From NCBI GenBank assembly GCA_943789485.1, contig CALSUH010000012.1:56716-120715 (forward strand): a DNA stretch of 64,000 nt. The letters are read 5' to 3'. The stretch comes from an uncultured Pseudomonadales bacterium. Its GTDB lineage: Bacteria > Pseudomonadota > Gammaproteobacteria > Pseudomonadales > Pseudohongiellaceae. The stretch's first letter is position 1. Each line of letters opens with the position of its first letter. Made by a program: the position numbers and the translations under genes. The notes below the pieces were generated by a model. That model was not told the origin of the DNA and searched no databases. It saw only the letters and a list, made by a program, of their open reading frames with translations. Positions 1 through 8,970 of this stretch are shown here, in pieces.

Positions 1-1058
1 CGAGGCGCGCCACCACTTTGTACCCCACGTAAACTACTTAGGTCTGTCGTTTCGAAGTTTGGCGATTGCATTATTTCCCATGCCATCGTTGGCACACCGT
101 GAAATACTGAAATTCTCTCTTGCTCTATCAATTTCAATGCGGCCTCGGCATCCCATTTGTACATCATCACAAACTTACGTGAGTAGATGAAGCTGGCTAA
201 AAACTGTGCATGGCTTCCCGTCACATGGAATAACGGCACATTCGCGAGAAGGGCTGGTGGATATGTTGGGTTCTCTTCCACTAACTCAGGGCGGAGGATC
301 TCTGTGATCTCTTTGACGAACTTCCAGGTGTAGAGGGCGTTGATTATGTTTCGATGCGTAGAAAGCACGCCCTTCGGCATGCCTGTAGAGCCTGAGGTAT
401 ACATAATTGAAGCCTTGTCTTCAGGGAATACCTCTATCTGAGTCAGCTCGTCTTGAGATAGCGGCTTCACGGACCGGGCCAGCTCATAAAATTCTGGTAA
501 TGTAGATTCGACCTCAGGCTTGATCATCACGATTTGCACATCGAGCTTGTCTATAAATGGCTTTACTAAGTCCAACCGTGCGGGATCAAGAAAGATTAAT
601 TTGCTGTCGCTGTCGCTAAGACCGTATTTTAATTCAGAGCTTTTCCACCAAGAGTTCATGGGTACCACAATTGCGCCCACCAGCGTGATTGCCATATACG
701 CCATACACCATTCAGGAGAATTGCGCGCACAAATAGCCACACGATCACCCCGTTGGATCTCGTATTTCTCTTTGAGTATTCGCGCCATGCGTAATGCTAG
801 GTCCAAACTCTCGGCAAAATTAAAGCGCTCTTGCTGATATACCAAAAAGGTCTGATCGCCAAATTCTAATCCCAGCTTATAGAGTTCGCCGAGGTTTTTT
901 GGAGCGTGAGCGAAAACACTCAATTCCTGACCATCGATGGTAACGGTTTCGGTTTCGAGTGCGGCGCCGGAACCCATGTGTGCGGCAGCAATAGATTTCA
1001 GCTGACCTAGGTCATGGCTTATTTGTTGGTCGGACAGTGTGTTGGCTTGAATGGTCAC
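1..1058 (-). CDS. acyl-CoA synthetase (AMP-binding), C-terminus cut by window edge
   Basis: The N-terminal 350 or so residues of an ANL-superfamily ligase that activates a carboxylic acid as acyl-AMP and then acyl-CoA. Visible are the P-loop YTSGSTGMPKG followed by SxHRN, and a typical early region (ERGD-like RGDRVAICARN, then GAIVVPMNSWW). The A8 and A10 motifs lie outside the window. Two starts are possible. A GTG at 1058 overlaps the stop of the upstream oxidoreductase gene in a GTGA arrangement, which suggests translational coupling; an ATG at 977 gives a shorter N-terminus. The coupling suggests an operon with the oxidoreductase. Substrate is not determinable; a fatty or aromatic acid is likely. 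Confidence 0.88.
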   Translation of the reverse strand, partial: MTIQANTLSDQQISHDLGQLKSIAAAHMGSGAALETETVTIDGQELSVFAHAPKNLGELYKLGLEFGDQTFLVYQQERFNFAESLDLALRMARILKEKYEIQRGDRVAICARNSPEWCMAYMAITLVGAIVVPMNSWWKSSELKYGLSDSDSKLIFLDPARLDLVKPFIDKLDVQIVMIKPEVESTLPEFYELARSVKPLSQDELTQIEVFPEDKASIMYTSGSTGMPKGVLSTHRNIINALYTWKFVKEITEILRPELVEENPTYPPALLANVPLFHVTGSHAQFLASFIYSRKFVMMYKWDAEAALKLIEQERISVFHGVPTMAWEIMQSPNFETTDLSSLRGVQSGGAP

Positions 1059-2038
1059 TCTTTGTTTATCTCCAGCGTCACTTTGCCCATGACTTTGCGT
1101 TCAGTGAACACATTGAATGCATCTACAAAATCAGTCATTGCGAAAGATTCGGTGACGATGGGTGTTAATTTTCCAGCGTCGTACATTTCTAGCAACTCGG
1201 CGAAATTTTTCTCATATTCTGCAGGTTCTTCTTTTCGGAAGCGCCCGAGGAACACTCCTACCATGGATGATCCTTTGAGTAGGGCGAGATTCGCCTTGTA
1301 CTGCGGAATGCGCCCGCTGGTGAATCCCACGACTAGAAGCCGTCCATTCCAATTTATGCAGCGGCAGCTTTGATCGAAGAGGTCGCCGCCTACTGGATCG
1401 TAGATTACATCGGCACCCGTGCCGCCGGTGAGTTCTTTTACTCGCTCTTTGAGTTCACCATCGCCATAGTTGAGTAATGCATCTGGGTTCAGCCGGTTGA
1501 CAAAATCAAGTTTCTCGTCGGAGCTTGCTGCAGCAATCACCTTGGCGCCCATAAGCTTGCCTAGCTCAACTGCGGCTAGGCCGACACCGCCACTGGCACC
1601 GAGAACGAGCAGGGTTTCGCCAGCTTGCAACTGCGCGCGTTGCTTCAGGGCGTAATAGGACGTTGTGTAAATCATCGCGAAGCCAGCAGCTGTCTTGAAA
1701 TCCATGCTATCTGGAATCTTGCGCAGGCCATCGGCCTTGACGGCTACCTGTTCAGCTAATCCGCCTATACCGGGAGTGGCCATGACCCTATCGCCTACAG
1801 CGAAGCCTCGAATGCCCGCACCAACAGAGGTAATTATTCCGCCAACTTCTGAGCCAGGTGTGAATGGCATCGGAGGTTGGAATTGGTATTTACCTTGAAT
1901 TTGCAATCCGTCTGGAAAATTCAGTGATGCAGAGTAAATCTGAACGATCGCCTCATTCTCTGCGGCAACTGGATCATCGATCTCTTCTAGGACAAGATTT
2001 TCAGGGGGACCATAGGCCTTACAAACTATCGCTTTCAT
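1055..2038 (-). CDS. zinc-independent NADPH:quinone oxidoreductase-like MDR protein
   Basis: A 327-residue medium-chain dehydrogenase/reductase of the QOR type. The N-terminal GroES-like half has SASLNFPDGLQIQGKY and PFTPGSEVGG. The Rossmann half has the nucleotide-binding motif VLGASGGVGLAAVELG at about residues 145-160 and ends in KVMGKVTL, which is characteristic of the QOR subgroup. There is no structural zinc cysteine cluster. The family reduces quinones or enoyl substrates with NADPH in the cytoplasm. The gene is first in a likely two-gene operon with the acyl-CoA synthetase, whose GTG start overlaps this stop codon, so a role in acyl or enone metabolism is plausible (inference). Confidence 0.88.
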   Translation of the reverse strand: MKAIVCKAYGPPENLVLEEIDDPVAAENEAIVQIYSASLNFPDGLQIQGKYQFQPPMPFTPGSEVGGIITSVGAGIRGFAVGDRVMATPGIGGLAEQVAVKADGLRKIPDSMDFKTAAGFAMIYTTSYYALKQRAQLQAGETLLVLGASGGVGLAAVELGKLMGAKVIAAASSDEKLDFVNRLNPDALLNYGDGELKERVKELTGGTGADVIYDPVGGDLFDQSCRCINWNGRLLVVGFTSGRIPQYKANLALLKGSSMVGVFLGRFRKEEPAEYEKNFAELLEMYDAGKLTPIVTESFAMTDFVDAFNVFTERKVMGKVTLEINKE

Positions 2039-2099
2039 GGGGTTACCTCGATTACAACGAACGCGGATTCAATCACGAATAGGTCTCTACTTCAATTAT

Positions 2100-2133
2100 T
2101 AGGGGTATTCTTCGATTGGCCTCTAGGGGTATT
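2100..2133. promoter_or_regulatory. direct repeat TAGGGGTATT in divergent intergenic region
   Basis: The 10-mer TAGGGGTATT occurs at 2100-2109 and again at 2124-2133, a 24-bp (about two helical turns) offset, between the divergent oxidoreductase and holD-like genes. The spacing fits a direct-repeat operator on one DNA face; function is inferred only. Confidence 0.3.
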
Positions 2134-2204
2134 GGTGATTGTATTGTTGTGGCCGTTGCAAACGCGTATATTTACCCTTAGATTTTTTTGTAATGCGCCC
2201 CACG

Positions 2205-3014
2205 ATGAATGAACGAAAAAGACAGGCCTATTTAGAGGCTATGGGTGTTCAGACCTATTTCCCGCGGCAACAGTTGCCAGGCGCGAAATCTTCGCCTAAC
2301 TACGATTTTCCAGCGTTAAGCACTGTCCTGCCTGAGCGGAATGTGCCAATTCAAGGGAAGACCGAAAAATCAGCGAAGACCGCGAGGGAAGCCAGTGGAC
2401 TTGTTGCGATAGAAGAATTGCGCTCGCGCCCGCCTGCCTCCCGCAAAGCGACGGTAACGCCAATCCGACAATCGAGTAAGGGTCCGAGCAGTGAGAATAG
2501 ATCTGATACGGCGTTGGATCAAGAGAGCAACCTAAGCTTTACGCTACGCTACTACCGCATTAATGAAAGACTGGCGGTACTCGACGAGGTGCCCACGCAA
2601 GGCTCCGCGCAACTCAGCGGAGAATCGATAACGTTGATGCAAGCGATTCTAAAGGCTTTAGGACAGGATGGCTTCGAGCCCAGTTTAAAAGCGGAAGAGT
2701 TTTCCTGGCCCTTGCTTAGTGGATACTCCATGAAGAACTCACCGCGGGTAGAGGCAGCGAAAGCAATCTCAGGATTTCTGCAGATGCGCAAAGAAACGGA
2801 TGGCTTCACTAATCTGTTGGTATTTGCAGGGCAGGTTGAAGATGTTCTACTCCAGTTTGATGGGAGCAAGAGAGCGCGAGATTTTCAGAGCAGCAAAGGC
2901 TACTTTATGACGGTAACGCATAGCTTAGCCTCGATGCTGGCAGTATCCACCCTAAAGAGAGATGTATGGCAGCATTTGCAGGCACTGCAAAAGCGAATCG
3001 ATAGCTCTTGCTAG
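2205..3014 (+). CDS. HolD-like protein (possible DNA polymerase III psi subunit)
   Basis: About 269 residues. It is not strongly recognisable, but the N-terminus MNERKRQAYLEAMGVQTY(F)PR matches the short helix of DNA polymerase III psi (HolD: a LxxLGI/MGV-x-x-W/Y-x-R motif) that contacts chi. As in E. coli, the gene lies directly upstream of rimI. The middle (residues about 30-110) is Ser/Arg/Pro-rich and likely disordered. The C-terminal 150 residues hold a compact domain with LLVFAGQVEDVLL-like strands. The protein is much longer than E. coli HolD (137 aa). Start: ATG at 2205 was chosen because it gives the conserved N-terminus; 2193 is an in-frame alternative. No strong Shine-Dalgarno is visible. 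Confidence 0.6.
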   Translation: MNERKRQAYLEAMGVQTYFPRQQLPGAKSSPNYDFPALSTVLPERNVPIQGKTEKSAKTAREASGLVAIEELRSRPPASRKATVTPIRQSSKGPSSENRSDTALDQESNLSFTLRYYRINERLAVLDEVPTQGSAQLSGESITLMQAILKALGQDGFEPSLKAEEFSWPLLSGYSMKNSPRVEAAKAISGFLQMRKETDGFTNLLVFAGQVEDVLLQFDGSKRARDFQSSKGYFMTVTHSLASMLAVSTLKRDVWQHLQALQKRIDSSC

Positions 3015-3063
3015 CGCTTTGCTTTTAGCTTGCCTGAAACCTGCTCGCCAAGCCTACTAACTT

Positions 3064-3540
3064 ATGCACCCTGAAACCAATCTAAAGACCGACTTCTTTG
3101 CTCGAACAATGCGGACTAGCGATGTCGAACTAGTCGCGCAGAATGAAGCGGCCGCTTATGATCATCCTTGGACTAAGCGCATCATCGTCGATTGCCTTAG
3201 AGCGGGTTACCAGTGTTGGGTCTTGGCCAATAAGCAGCAGATAGTCGCTCATGCTGTCGTGTCTGTGGCAATCGGCGAGTGCCATCTATTAACGCTCTGC
3301 GTACACCCGGATCATCAGCGAAATGGTTACGGCAGAAAACTGTTTGATTTGTTGTTGAGTCGAGCTCAAAAGCAAAAGGCGGAGATCTGTTTTCTCGAGG
3401 TTCGCCGCTCCAATATGGGGGCGATCGCGCTTTATCGCTCAATGGGTTTCGTGCAGATCGGAGAACGCAAAAACTATTATCCCGGCAACGGTGATAGGGA
3501 AGACGCGCTGATCATGTCCCGAGACTTGCCGCTGCCCTGA
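3064..3540 (+). CDS. rimI: ribosomal protein bS18 N-alanine acetyltransferase RimI
   Basis: A 158-residue GNAT enzyme that acetylates the N-terminal alanine of ribosomal protein S18. It shows the acetyl-CoA binding signature VHPDHQRNGYGRKL (R/Q-x-x-G-x-G/A), the LEVRRSN-x-x-A-x-x-LYRSMGF segment and the RimI-specific C-terminal ERKNYYP...REDAL(I)M. It follows the holD-like gene by about 50 bp, the classical holD-rimI order, and is probably co-transcribed with it. Length and motifs are complete. Confidence 0.92.
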   Translation: MHPETNLKTDFFARTMRTSDVELVAQNEAAAYDHPWTKRIIVDCLRAGYQCWVLANKQQIVAHAVVSVAIGECHLLTLCVHPDHQRNGYGRKLFDLLLSRAQKQKAEICFLEVRRSNMGAIALYRSMGFVQIGERKNYYPGNGDREDALIMSRDLPLP

Positions 3541-3565
3541 CCTTACCTGACCTTACCTGACCTTA
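3536..3565. repeat. short tandem repeat CCTTACCTGA after rimI
   Basis: The 10-mer CCTTACCTGA is repeated head to tail at 3541-3550 and 3551-3560, with partial copies on both sides. The array begins at the rimI stop codon (the stop itself is part of a CCTGA unit). It looks like a slippage-type duplication; no function is evident. Confidence 0.6.
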
Positions 3566-3588
3566 GAAGTAGCTTAGGTTTGGACGGC

Positions 3589-3828
3589 TCATTTGGAGCT
3601 ATTTATTCTACTCAGCAATTTCCTAAGCAATGAGAACGCGGCCACAAGACACAAAGCCGCTAGCATTATACCGCCAAGAAACAGGATGCTACCCAGTAAC
3701 ATGTTAAGGATCTCCGCCATGGAGAGGTTTTGCCAGGTCGCAACCACCCATACACAGGCGATACCACAAGCGATGCCCACCAGCACGGCGGCTGTTTTTT
3801 TGCGTATTTTTAGTAGTGAAAAAATCAA
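3589..3828 (-). CDS. small two-TM membrane protein
   Basis: A 79-residue protein of unknown function with two hydrophobic segments (about residues 12-31 and 41-69) and basic ends (N-terminal KIRKK, C-terminal RKLLSRINSSK). Its start overlaps the stop of the upstream zinc-ribbon gene by 4 bp (ATGA-type), which supports both its reality and co-translation. No family was recognised. Confidence 0.65.
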   Translation of the reverse strand: MIFSLLKIRKKTAAVLVGIACGIACVWVVATWQNLSMAEILNMLLGSILFLGGIMLAALCLVAAFSLLRKLLSRINSSK

Positions 3829-4277
3829 AACTTGGGCCTGTTGTTATCTTCGCTATAACTGGCAGTGCAGTTGGGGTAGTCGCTGCAACCCCAGAATACA
3901 CCATTTTTACCACTGCGCTTAATAAGAAGGTGATTACACTTTTGACATTGATAGGCCGCTTCGGGGACGCCATCGTGGTCAGCAAGGGTCACCTTACAAC
4001 CCTTAGAGTACCCGCTGCAAAACCAATAATTACCTTTTTCCTTATCTGCTTTTACCAATTGACGTGTGCACAGCGGGCAGCGGTAATGTTCGTCCACATC
4101 TTCCGAGGGCTTGCCATCCACATCATTGAGAGAAGTACGGCAATCAGGAAACCCGCTACAGCCCCAGAAAGGCCCCATCTTTCCTTGAATTCGGCGCAGC
4201 GGTTTCTTGCAAGTCAGACAATAATGCAGTCGCTCGGTATTGCTGCTGTTGTCGGTTTCGGAGTTAGAATCGGACAT
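3825..4277 (-). CDS. topoisomerase-type zinc-ribbon protein (three zf-C4 domains)
   Basis: About 150 residues with three consecutive C4 zinc ribbons of the bacterial topoisomerase I C-terminal type: CLTCKKPL...WGCSGFPDC, CPLCTRQL...WFCSGYSKGC and CQKCNHLL...WGCSDYPNC. No catalytic topoisomerase domain is present, so this is a stand-alone YrdD-like protein, probably nucleic-acid binding (inference). ATG at 4277 is preferred; the frame extends to a GTG at 4337 which would add a basic 20-residue leader of low similarity. It is followed with a 4-bp overlap by a small membrane-protein gene. Confidence 0.8.
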   Translation of the reverse strand: MSDSNSETDNSSNTERLHYCLTCKKPLRRIQGKMGPFWGCSGFPDCRTSLNDVDGKPSEDVDEHYRCPLCTRQLVKADKEKGNYWFCSGYSKGCKVTLADHDGVPEAAYQCQKCNHLLIKRSGKNGVFWGCSDYPNCTASYSEDNNRPKF

Positions 4278-4417
4278 AGTTTTGGGCAAAGCTTCGAGTA
4301 TAGTCTGCCGGTAGCGGGAGCGAGAAATGCTAGACACTCGATGCTACTAGAATTTAATGATGGTAGCAGAAGCAAGCAAGCAGCACAGCGATTTACTACT
4401 CTCAGGGGGCGCTATGG

Positions 4418-5497
4418 CTAGTTAAGCTGTCCTAGTTCTTTTATCGCAGCGATTAGAGCCGCGTTTTCAGCAACCGTACCAATTGAAATGCGTAGCTTAT
4501 CGCGCAGTCGATCTTGGTCGAAATAACGCACTAGGATATTGCGTTGCTTCAATTGTAGGTACAGCTTTTCGGCGCCTATCGATTCTGGAATCTGACACAA
4601 GATAAAATTGCTCTGACTGGTTGGCGTAGTAAGACCGAGTTTTTGTAAATCTGCACGCAATTGATCCCGACTTTGACGAATGCGTTCGCAGTTTTCTCGT
4701 GCATATTCGCATGAATCTAGCGCCGCGGTGGCAAGGCTCTGGGCGATATGGTCGGTGTTATAACTGTCCCGTGTCTTAAACATCATCGGTTCGATCAGCG
4801 ATTTTGCCCCAATACCGTAACCAAAGCGCAGGCCCGCTAAGGAGTAAGCCTTGCTCAGTGTTCTGAGAATCAGAATATTATCGTGAGAATTAATCAACGC
4901 TATAGAATTGTAGTTGAGTGCCGGATCGACAAAATCAACATAGGCCTCATCGATTAATAGTAGGCCCGAAAAATTGTCGGCTACCTTGGCCAAGTAGTCG
5001 GTGGTTAGCAGGGCGCCGGTGGGTGCGTTAGGGTTAACCAGAATCAACAACTTAGCCGCGGAGTTATTTAATTGCTCTAGAAAATCCTCAGGCATGCTCC
5101 AGTCATCAAGGAGCGAAATCTCTTCTAATTGACAGCCCTGAATTTCAGCGAGAACCGGATACAGAGAATAGCTGGGTTTGCAGACGGCGATGGTGTCTAG
5201 TTGTTCAACATAAGTAGTCAAAACGAGGCGTAATAGTTCGTCACCGCCATTAGTGGGAATGATCTGCTCTGCGGATATATTGTGCAGCCGGCCAGCGGCT
5301 TCTCGAAACGAATTAGCCATCGGTGACGGATAACGCCTAAGGGCGGCCACGTCGATCGATTTTAAGGCTTTAGCCACTTGCGGACTGGGCGGATAGGGGT
5401 TCTCATTGGTGTTAAGCTTAATAGTGCCCGCGGCCCTTGTTTGTTCGCCCGGCGCATAGCCCTGCATTTTCTCAATATTTTTACGTTCGAAAGACAT
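4418..5497 (-). CDS. hisC: histidinol-phosphate aminotransferase
   Basis: A 359-residue PLP-dependent class I/II aminotransferase (fold type I) that converts imidazole-acetol phosphate and glutamate to histidinol phosphate. Conserved features are the N-terminal KLNTNENPYPPSP substrate lid, the NPNAPTG motif at about 155-161, D183 in LIDEAYVDF, and the Schiff-base lysine K216 in LSKAYSLAGLRFGYG. No other his genes flank it, so this is a detached hisC paralogue or ortholog; related aromatic aminotransferase activity cannot be excluded. Confidence 0.9.
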   Translation of the reverse strand: MSFERKNIEKMQGYAPGEQTRAAGTIKLNTNENPYPPSPQVAKALKSIDVAALRRYPSPMANSFREAAGRLHNISAEQIIPTNGGDELLRLVLTTYVEQLDTIAVCKPSYSLYPVLAEIQGCQLEEISLLDDWSMPEDFLEQLNNSAAKLLILVNPNAPTGALLTTDYLAKVADNFSGLLLIDEAYVDFVDPALNYNSIALINSHDNILILRTLSKAYSLAGLRFGYGIGAKSLIEPMMFKTRDSYNTDHIAQSLATAALDSCEYARENCERIRQSRDQLRADLQKLGLTTPTSQSNFILCQIPESIGAEKLYLQLKQRNILVRYFDQDRLRDKLRISIGTVAENAALIAAIKELGQLN

Positions 5498-5646
5498 ACT
5501 GAAGCTTCGTCAAGTGATTGTTCAACCCTAGAGAGTCAGGTGAACTGATTGAGTCGATTCATCTGCAAGCGGTGGGAGGAAAAGCTTATAGCTTTAATGG
5601 GTTTGAGTCTAGCGTCTATAGCTCGGTATTTCAGCTTGCTACGCCT

Positions 5647-6501
5647 CTACTGGCTAGGCAAATAGGTCTGGAGCCGATTGGTCCAGCCGGCTATCCAGCG
5701 TTGCTCTTTCCGTTCGCTAGGTGCATTTGCAACGCGTCGCTTCAGTACCCGAGTAGCAGCCGCTACGAAATCGTCGAGATTGGCAGTACTGCCTTGCAAT
5801 TCCAACAGAACCTGCAACAGCCCCCAGCCTTCGCCCTGGTAACGTTCGCTAGTTGCAGTGCCGGTTCCTTTGAAATGAACATAGTCAATCAGGGCATACA
5901 TGCCATAAGGCGTTTGTGAGTTGGCGATTTCATAGAAGCTGGCCTCAACAGAACTTTGCTGTGAGGGTTCTAATTCGCGAAACAGATCAGCTGTCGAGTT
6001 ATGCAATCTTTCGACGATAAACAATACTTGAAGCTCGGTGGTCGAGTCTAAGAATTCGCGCAGCTGCTGCATTCTGTGGCTCTCGAAATCGGCCAGGAAT
6101 TGCTCCCTGTTCTGCCATGGAGAGTCGAGGTTTTCTAGTGCCTCTAACCATGCAGGTAATTCATAGCCGTGCTTCTTGTAGAAGGCTAACAAGATTGGAA
6201 AGGTTTCTTCAAAGCGTTCGTTTTGCTGAGAGCTGTACCAGATAAAGTGACCTATACCGAGTGAGGGAAAGTCTTCGCCCTCGTTCCAGCTGGTCAGGCA
6301 GCTAAAATTTCTATTGCATTCGTTCGCAAAAACCCGATCGCCTAGCCAATTCATCTGTTGTGAATTGAACTGTGGTAATTGCCCCGAAGCCACCGGAATT
6401 GCTGCGATCTGCAGCAGTAATAGCAGCAAAAAACTATTGAAACTGATTGAAATAGATGGCATTTTGGTTAGTGCTCGCAGCATTGAAAAAATAAAGAGCA
6501 T
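5647..6501 (-). CDS. secreted lysozyme-like conserved protein of unknown function
   Basis: 284 residues with an N-terminal hydrophobic signal segment ending near PVASGQ. The mature N-terminus has NECN...WNEGEDFPSLGIGHFIWY. The SLGIGH segment preceded by a Glu about 20 residues upstream resembles the E...TIGxGH active-site layout of T4-type (GH24) lysozymes, so a peptidoglycan-active or lysozyme-fold periplasmic protein is possible (inference from a short motif). Two Cys (NECNRNFSC) could form a disulfide. The start at 6501 has an AAGG Shine-Dalgarno-like sequence 6 nt upstream. It is monocistronic. Confidence 0.7.
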   Translation of the reverse strand: MLFIFSMLRALTKMPSISISFNSFLLLLLLQIAAIPVASGQLPQFNSQQMNWLGDRVFANECNRNFSCLTSWNEGEDFPSLGIGHFIWYSSQQNERFEETFPILLAFYKKHGYELPAWLEALENLDSPWQNREQFLADFESHRMQQLREFLDSTTELQVLFIVERLHNSTADLFRELEPSQQSSVEASFYEIANSQTPYGMYALIDYVHFKGTGTATSERYQGEGWGLLQVLLELQGSTANLDDFVAAATRVLKRRVANAPSERKEQRWIAGWTNRLQTYLPSQ

Positions 6502-6633
6502 GATAAACCTTGGTATCGGCCAAAACTCTGGAATTTGACAGTACTTTTGTCACATCCGGGCAGTCTTTGCACGTAGAATGGGCCCCGCTTGAGGCTAGGG
6601 TGGAACAGGCCACGTAAAATATCTGATTAATGG

Positions 6634-8970
6634 ATGCTGGAAATACTCAAAACAATGACTGAGACAGTTAGCACAGACATAGAGATCGAATCTCCACTGC
6701 CACAGGTAGTGGAGAAGCAGGACGAGTTTGTCGCTAATTTGTCCAAGATCTATCAACGCCTCAAATACAGCAAGAAACTAAAGACCGCCATGAAGGAAGT
6801 CGAGCAGGATCTGCTTGGGTTGCTTGACGTTAAACTGTTCACGGTTTATCAGAGCGTTGACAACGGTAAGGAAATTCTCGCCAGCTTCAAGGGCGGCGAT
6901 CGGGACGACGATGATTCTATCGAGATCAGAGTGCCGTTCAGCGCAACATCACTGGCCGGTTATGTTGCGCTTAGCCAGAGAGCACTTGTTATTAAGAATG
7001 TTTTAAATAGCGAAGAGCTGGTCGACATTCATCCGCGACTGCAATTCGATAAGCGTTTCAGCGAAGCCAAAGGCTGGAATGTAAAATCTATGATCATTGT
7101 CCCGATCAAGGATGAAATCTTGCTGGGTGTCATGCAGTTGATTAATTTCGAAGGCGATCGAGAATTCACGAAAACTGATTTAAAGCACGCGATGATGGTT
7201 AGTCAGATGTTGGCTAAACAGTTTCGTTCTTCGCTGCAAAGCACACAGGGTCCGTATGACTATCTAGTGCAGGAAAGAAAAATTTCTGGCGTCGAACTCG
7301 CAGAAATGCAGAACAATGTTTCACTCTACGGTGGTTCGGTTACACGCAGCCTCATGGAAGAATTCAATATCGAAGCCGACGACATTGGTAAGTCACTGGA
7401 ACACTATTACCGCGTTCCTTATATGAAGTATGACTCTGAGCATGAGCTACCCTTCGATCTGCTAGAAAATATCGGTGTGAGTTACCTTAAAAATAATCTC
7501 TGGCTTCCAGTTGCGGGCGACAAGGAAGAGGCGGTCATCCTCATTGATGACCCTTCTGATTACCAGCGTATCATGGAGATTCAGGGTGTGGTAAATGCCA
7601 GAAACTACGTCTTCCGCGTTGGACTTCCTGAGCATATTCACCAATTCCTGCGTAGAGATGCCGATGCAGATATGGAAGCTGGCTTCGATGATGTGTTCGA
7701 TGCACTGGGAGGCGAGGGTGGCATCGAGATCGAAACTATTGAAGATGCAGGTGAAGATGAAGACGAAGGTATAGAGGAGACTTCTGGCATCATTCAGCTG
7801 GTTAATCGGATTATCACGGAATCGGAGAGATTGGGTGCCTCGGATATACATATTGAACCTGGTAAGGACGATGCCCCAGGTGCTGTGCGGATACGTGTCG
7901 ATGGTATCTGTAGAGAATTACTCAAGGTGCCCAAGGAACACTGTGCGGCAATGATTGCGCGCGTGAAGGTTATTTCTCGGTTGAATATCGCTGAGAAGCG
8001 CCTGCCTCAGGATGGTAAGTGCAAACTCAAAGTGAGGGGCCAGCATCTGGAGCTTCGTGTCGCCACCGTGCCCACTGTACAAGGTGAGAGCGCGGTACTG
8101 CGTATTCTCGCCGCTGGTAGTGCGATGCCGCTGGAGAAACTGAATCTAAGCCCGAGAAACCTTGAAAAGGTAATTTCTGCTTCGGCTCACCCACATGGAC
8201 TGTTCCTAGTTGTGGGGCCAACTGGTTCTGGTAAGACGACTACTTTGCACGCTGTGCTTGGGCACATCAATAAGCCCGACAAAAAGATTTGGACGGCAGA
8301 AGATCCTGTAGAGATAACACAACCAGGTCTGCAACAGGTGCAGGTGTTGCCAAAGATTGACTTCACCTTTGCGACGGCGATGCGAGCTTTTCTTCGTGCT
8401 GACCCTGACGTGATTCTGATCGGTGAGATGCGCGATCATGAGACCGCGAGTATCGGTGTCGAGGCGTCTCTAACGGGTCACTTGGTTTTATCCACTTTAC
8501 ACACTAACTCCGCACCCGAAACGATTACCCGTCTACTCGATTTGGGTCTTGACCCGGTCAACTTCTCCGATGCACTTCTGGGTATATTGGCGCAGCGTTT
8601 GATGAGAACGCTATGTGGTAAATGCAAGCAACCCTATAAGCCCGATAAGAAGGAGCTCGATCATCTGGTCAATGCCTACGGCCGCGAGGCATTCAAAAAG
8701 CTTCCTTTTGATCTGAATAATATCGAATTGCAGGGTCCGGTAGGTTGCGATGACTGTGGCGGGACTGGCTATAAGGGCAGAACTGGGGTTCACGAATTGC
8801 TAATGGGTACTAACGAGTTGCAGGCTATGATCTACAATAAGGCGGAGCTTGACGTGATACGCGAACAGGCGTTGAAAGATGGCATGCAAACCATGAAGCA
8901 AGACGGTATCGAGAAAATATTCATGGGTCTTAGTGACTATTTACAGCTATTGCGCGTCGTTGCTGAGTAG
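6634..8970 (+). CDS. GAF-domain GspE/PilB-family secretion ATPase
   Basis: 778 residues. Order: an N-terminal GAF-like sensor domain (about 30-195), an MshEN/GspE N-terminal region (about 215-340), an acidic linker, and a GspE/PulE AAA+ ATPase (about 385-770). The ATPase has Walker A GPTGSGKTTT near residue 526, Walker B DPDVILIGEMRD, an Asp box EDPVE, a His box TGHLVLSTLHTN, and a tetracysteine zinc motif CGKC...CDDC. Such hexameric ATPases power type II secretion or type IV pilus assembly. No pilin, GspF or secretin genes are nearby, so partners are unlinked, and the GAF fusion suggests ligand control. An in-frame ATG at 6655 is an alternative start. Confidence 0.85.
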   Translation: MLEILKTMTETVSTDIEIESPLPQVVEKQDEFVANLSKIYQRLKYSKKLKTAMKEVEQDLLGLLDVKLFTVYQSVDNGKEILASFKGGDRDDDDSIEIRVPFSATSLAGYVALSQRALVIKNVLNSEELVDIHPRLQFDKRFSEAKGWNVKSMIIVPIKDEILLGVMQLINFEGDREFTKTDLKHAMMVSQMLAKQFRSSLQSTQGPYDYLVQERKISGVELAEMQNNVSLYGGSVTRSLMEEFNIEADDIGKSLEHYYRVPYMKYDSEHELPFDLLENIGVSYLKNNLWLPVAGDKEEAVILIDDPSDYQRIMEIQGVVNARNYVFRVGLPEHIHQFLRRDADADMEAGFDDVFDALGGEGGIEIETIEDAGEDEDEGIEETSGIIQLVNRIITESERLGASDIHIEPGKDDAPGAVRIRVDGICRELLKVPKEHCAAMIARVKVISRLNIAEKRLPQDGKCKLKVRGQHLELRVATVPTVQGESAVLRILAAGSAMPLEKLNLSPRNLEKVISASAHPHGLFLVVGPTGSGKTTTLHAVLGHINKPDKKIWTAEDPVEITQPGLQQVQVLPKIDFTFATAMRAFLRADPDVILIGEMRDHETASIGVEASLTGHLVLSTLHTNSAPETITRLLDLGLDPVNFSDALLGILAQRLMRTLCGKCKQPYKPDKKELDHLVNAYGREAFKKLPFDLNNIELQGPVGCDDCGGTGYKGRTGVHELLMGTNELQAMIYNKAELDVIREQALKDGMQTMKQDGIEKIFMGLSDYLQLLRVVAE

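Noticed and set aside
5518..5919. Plus-strand 133-codon frame
   Set aside because: It lies largely antisense to the secreted lysozyme-like gene, with compositional features of a shadow.
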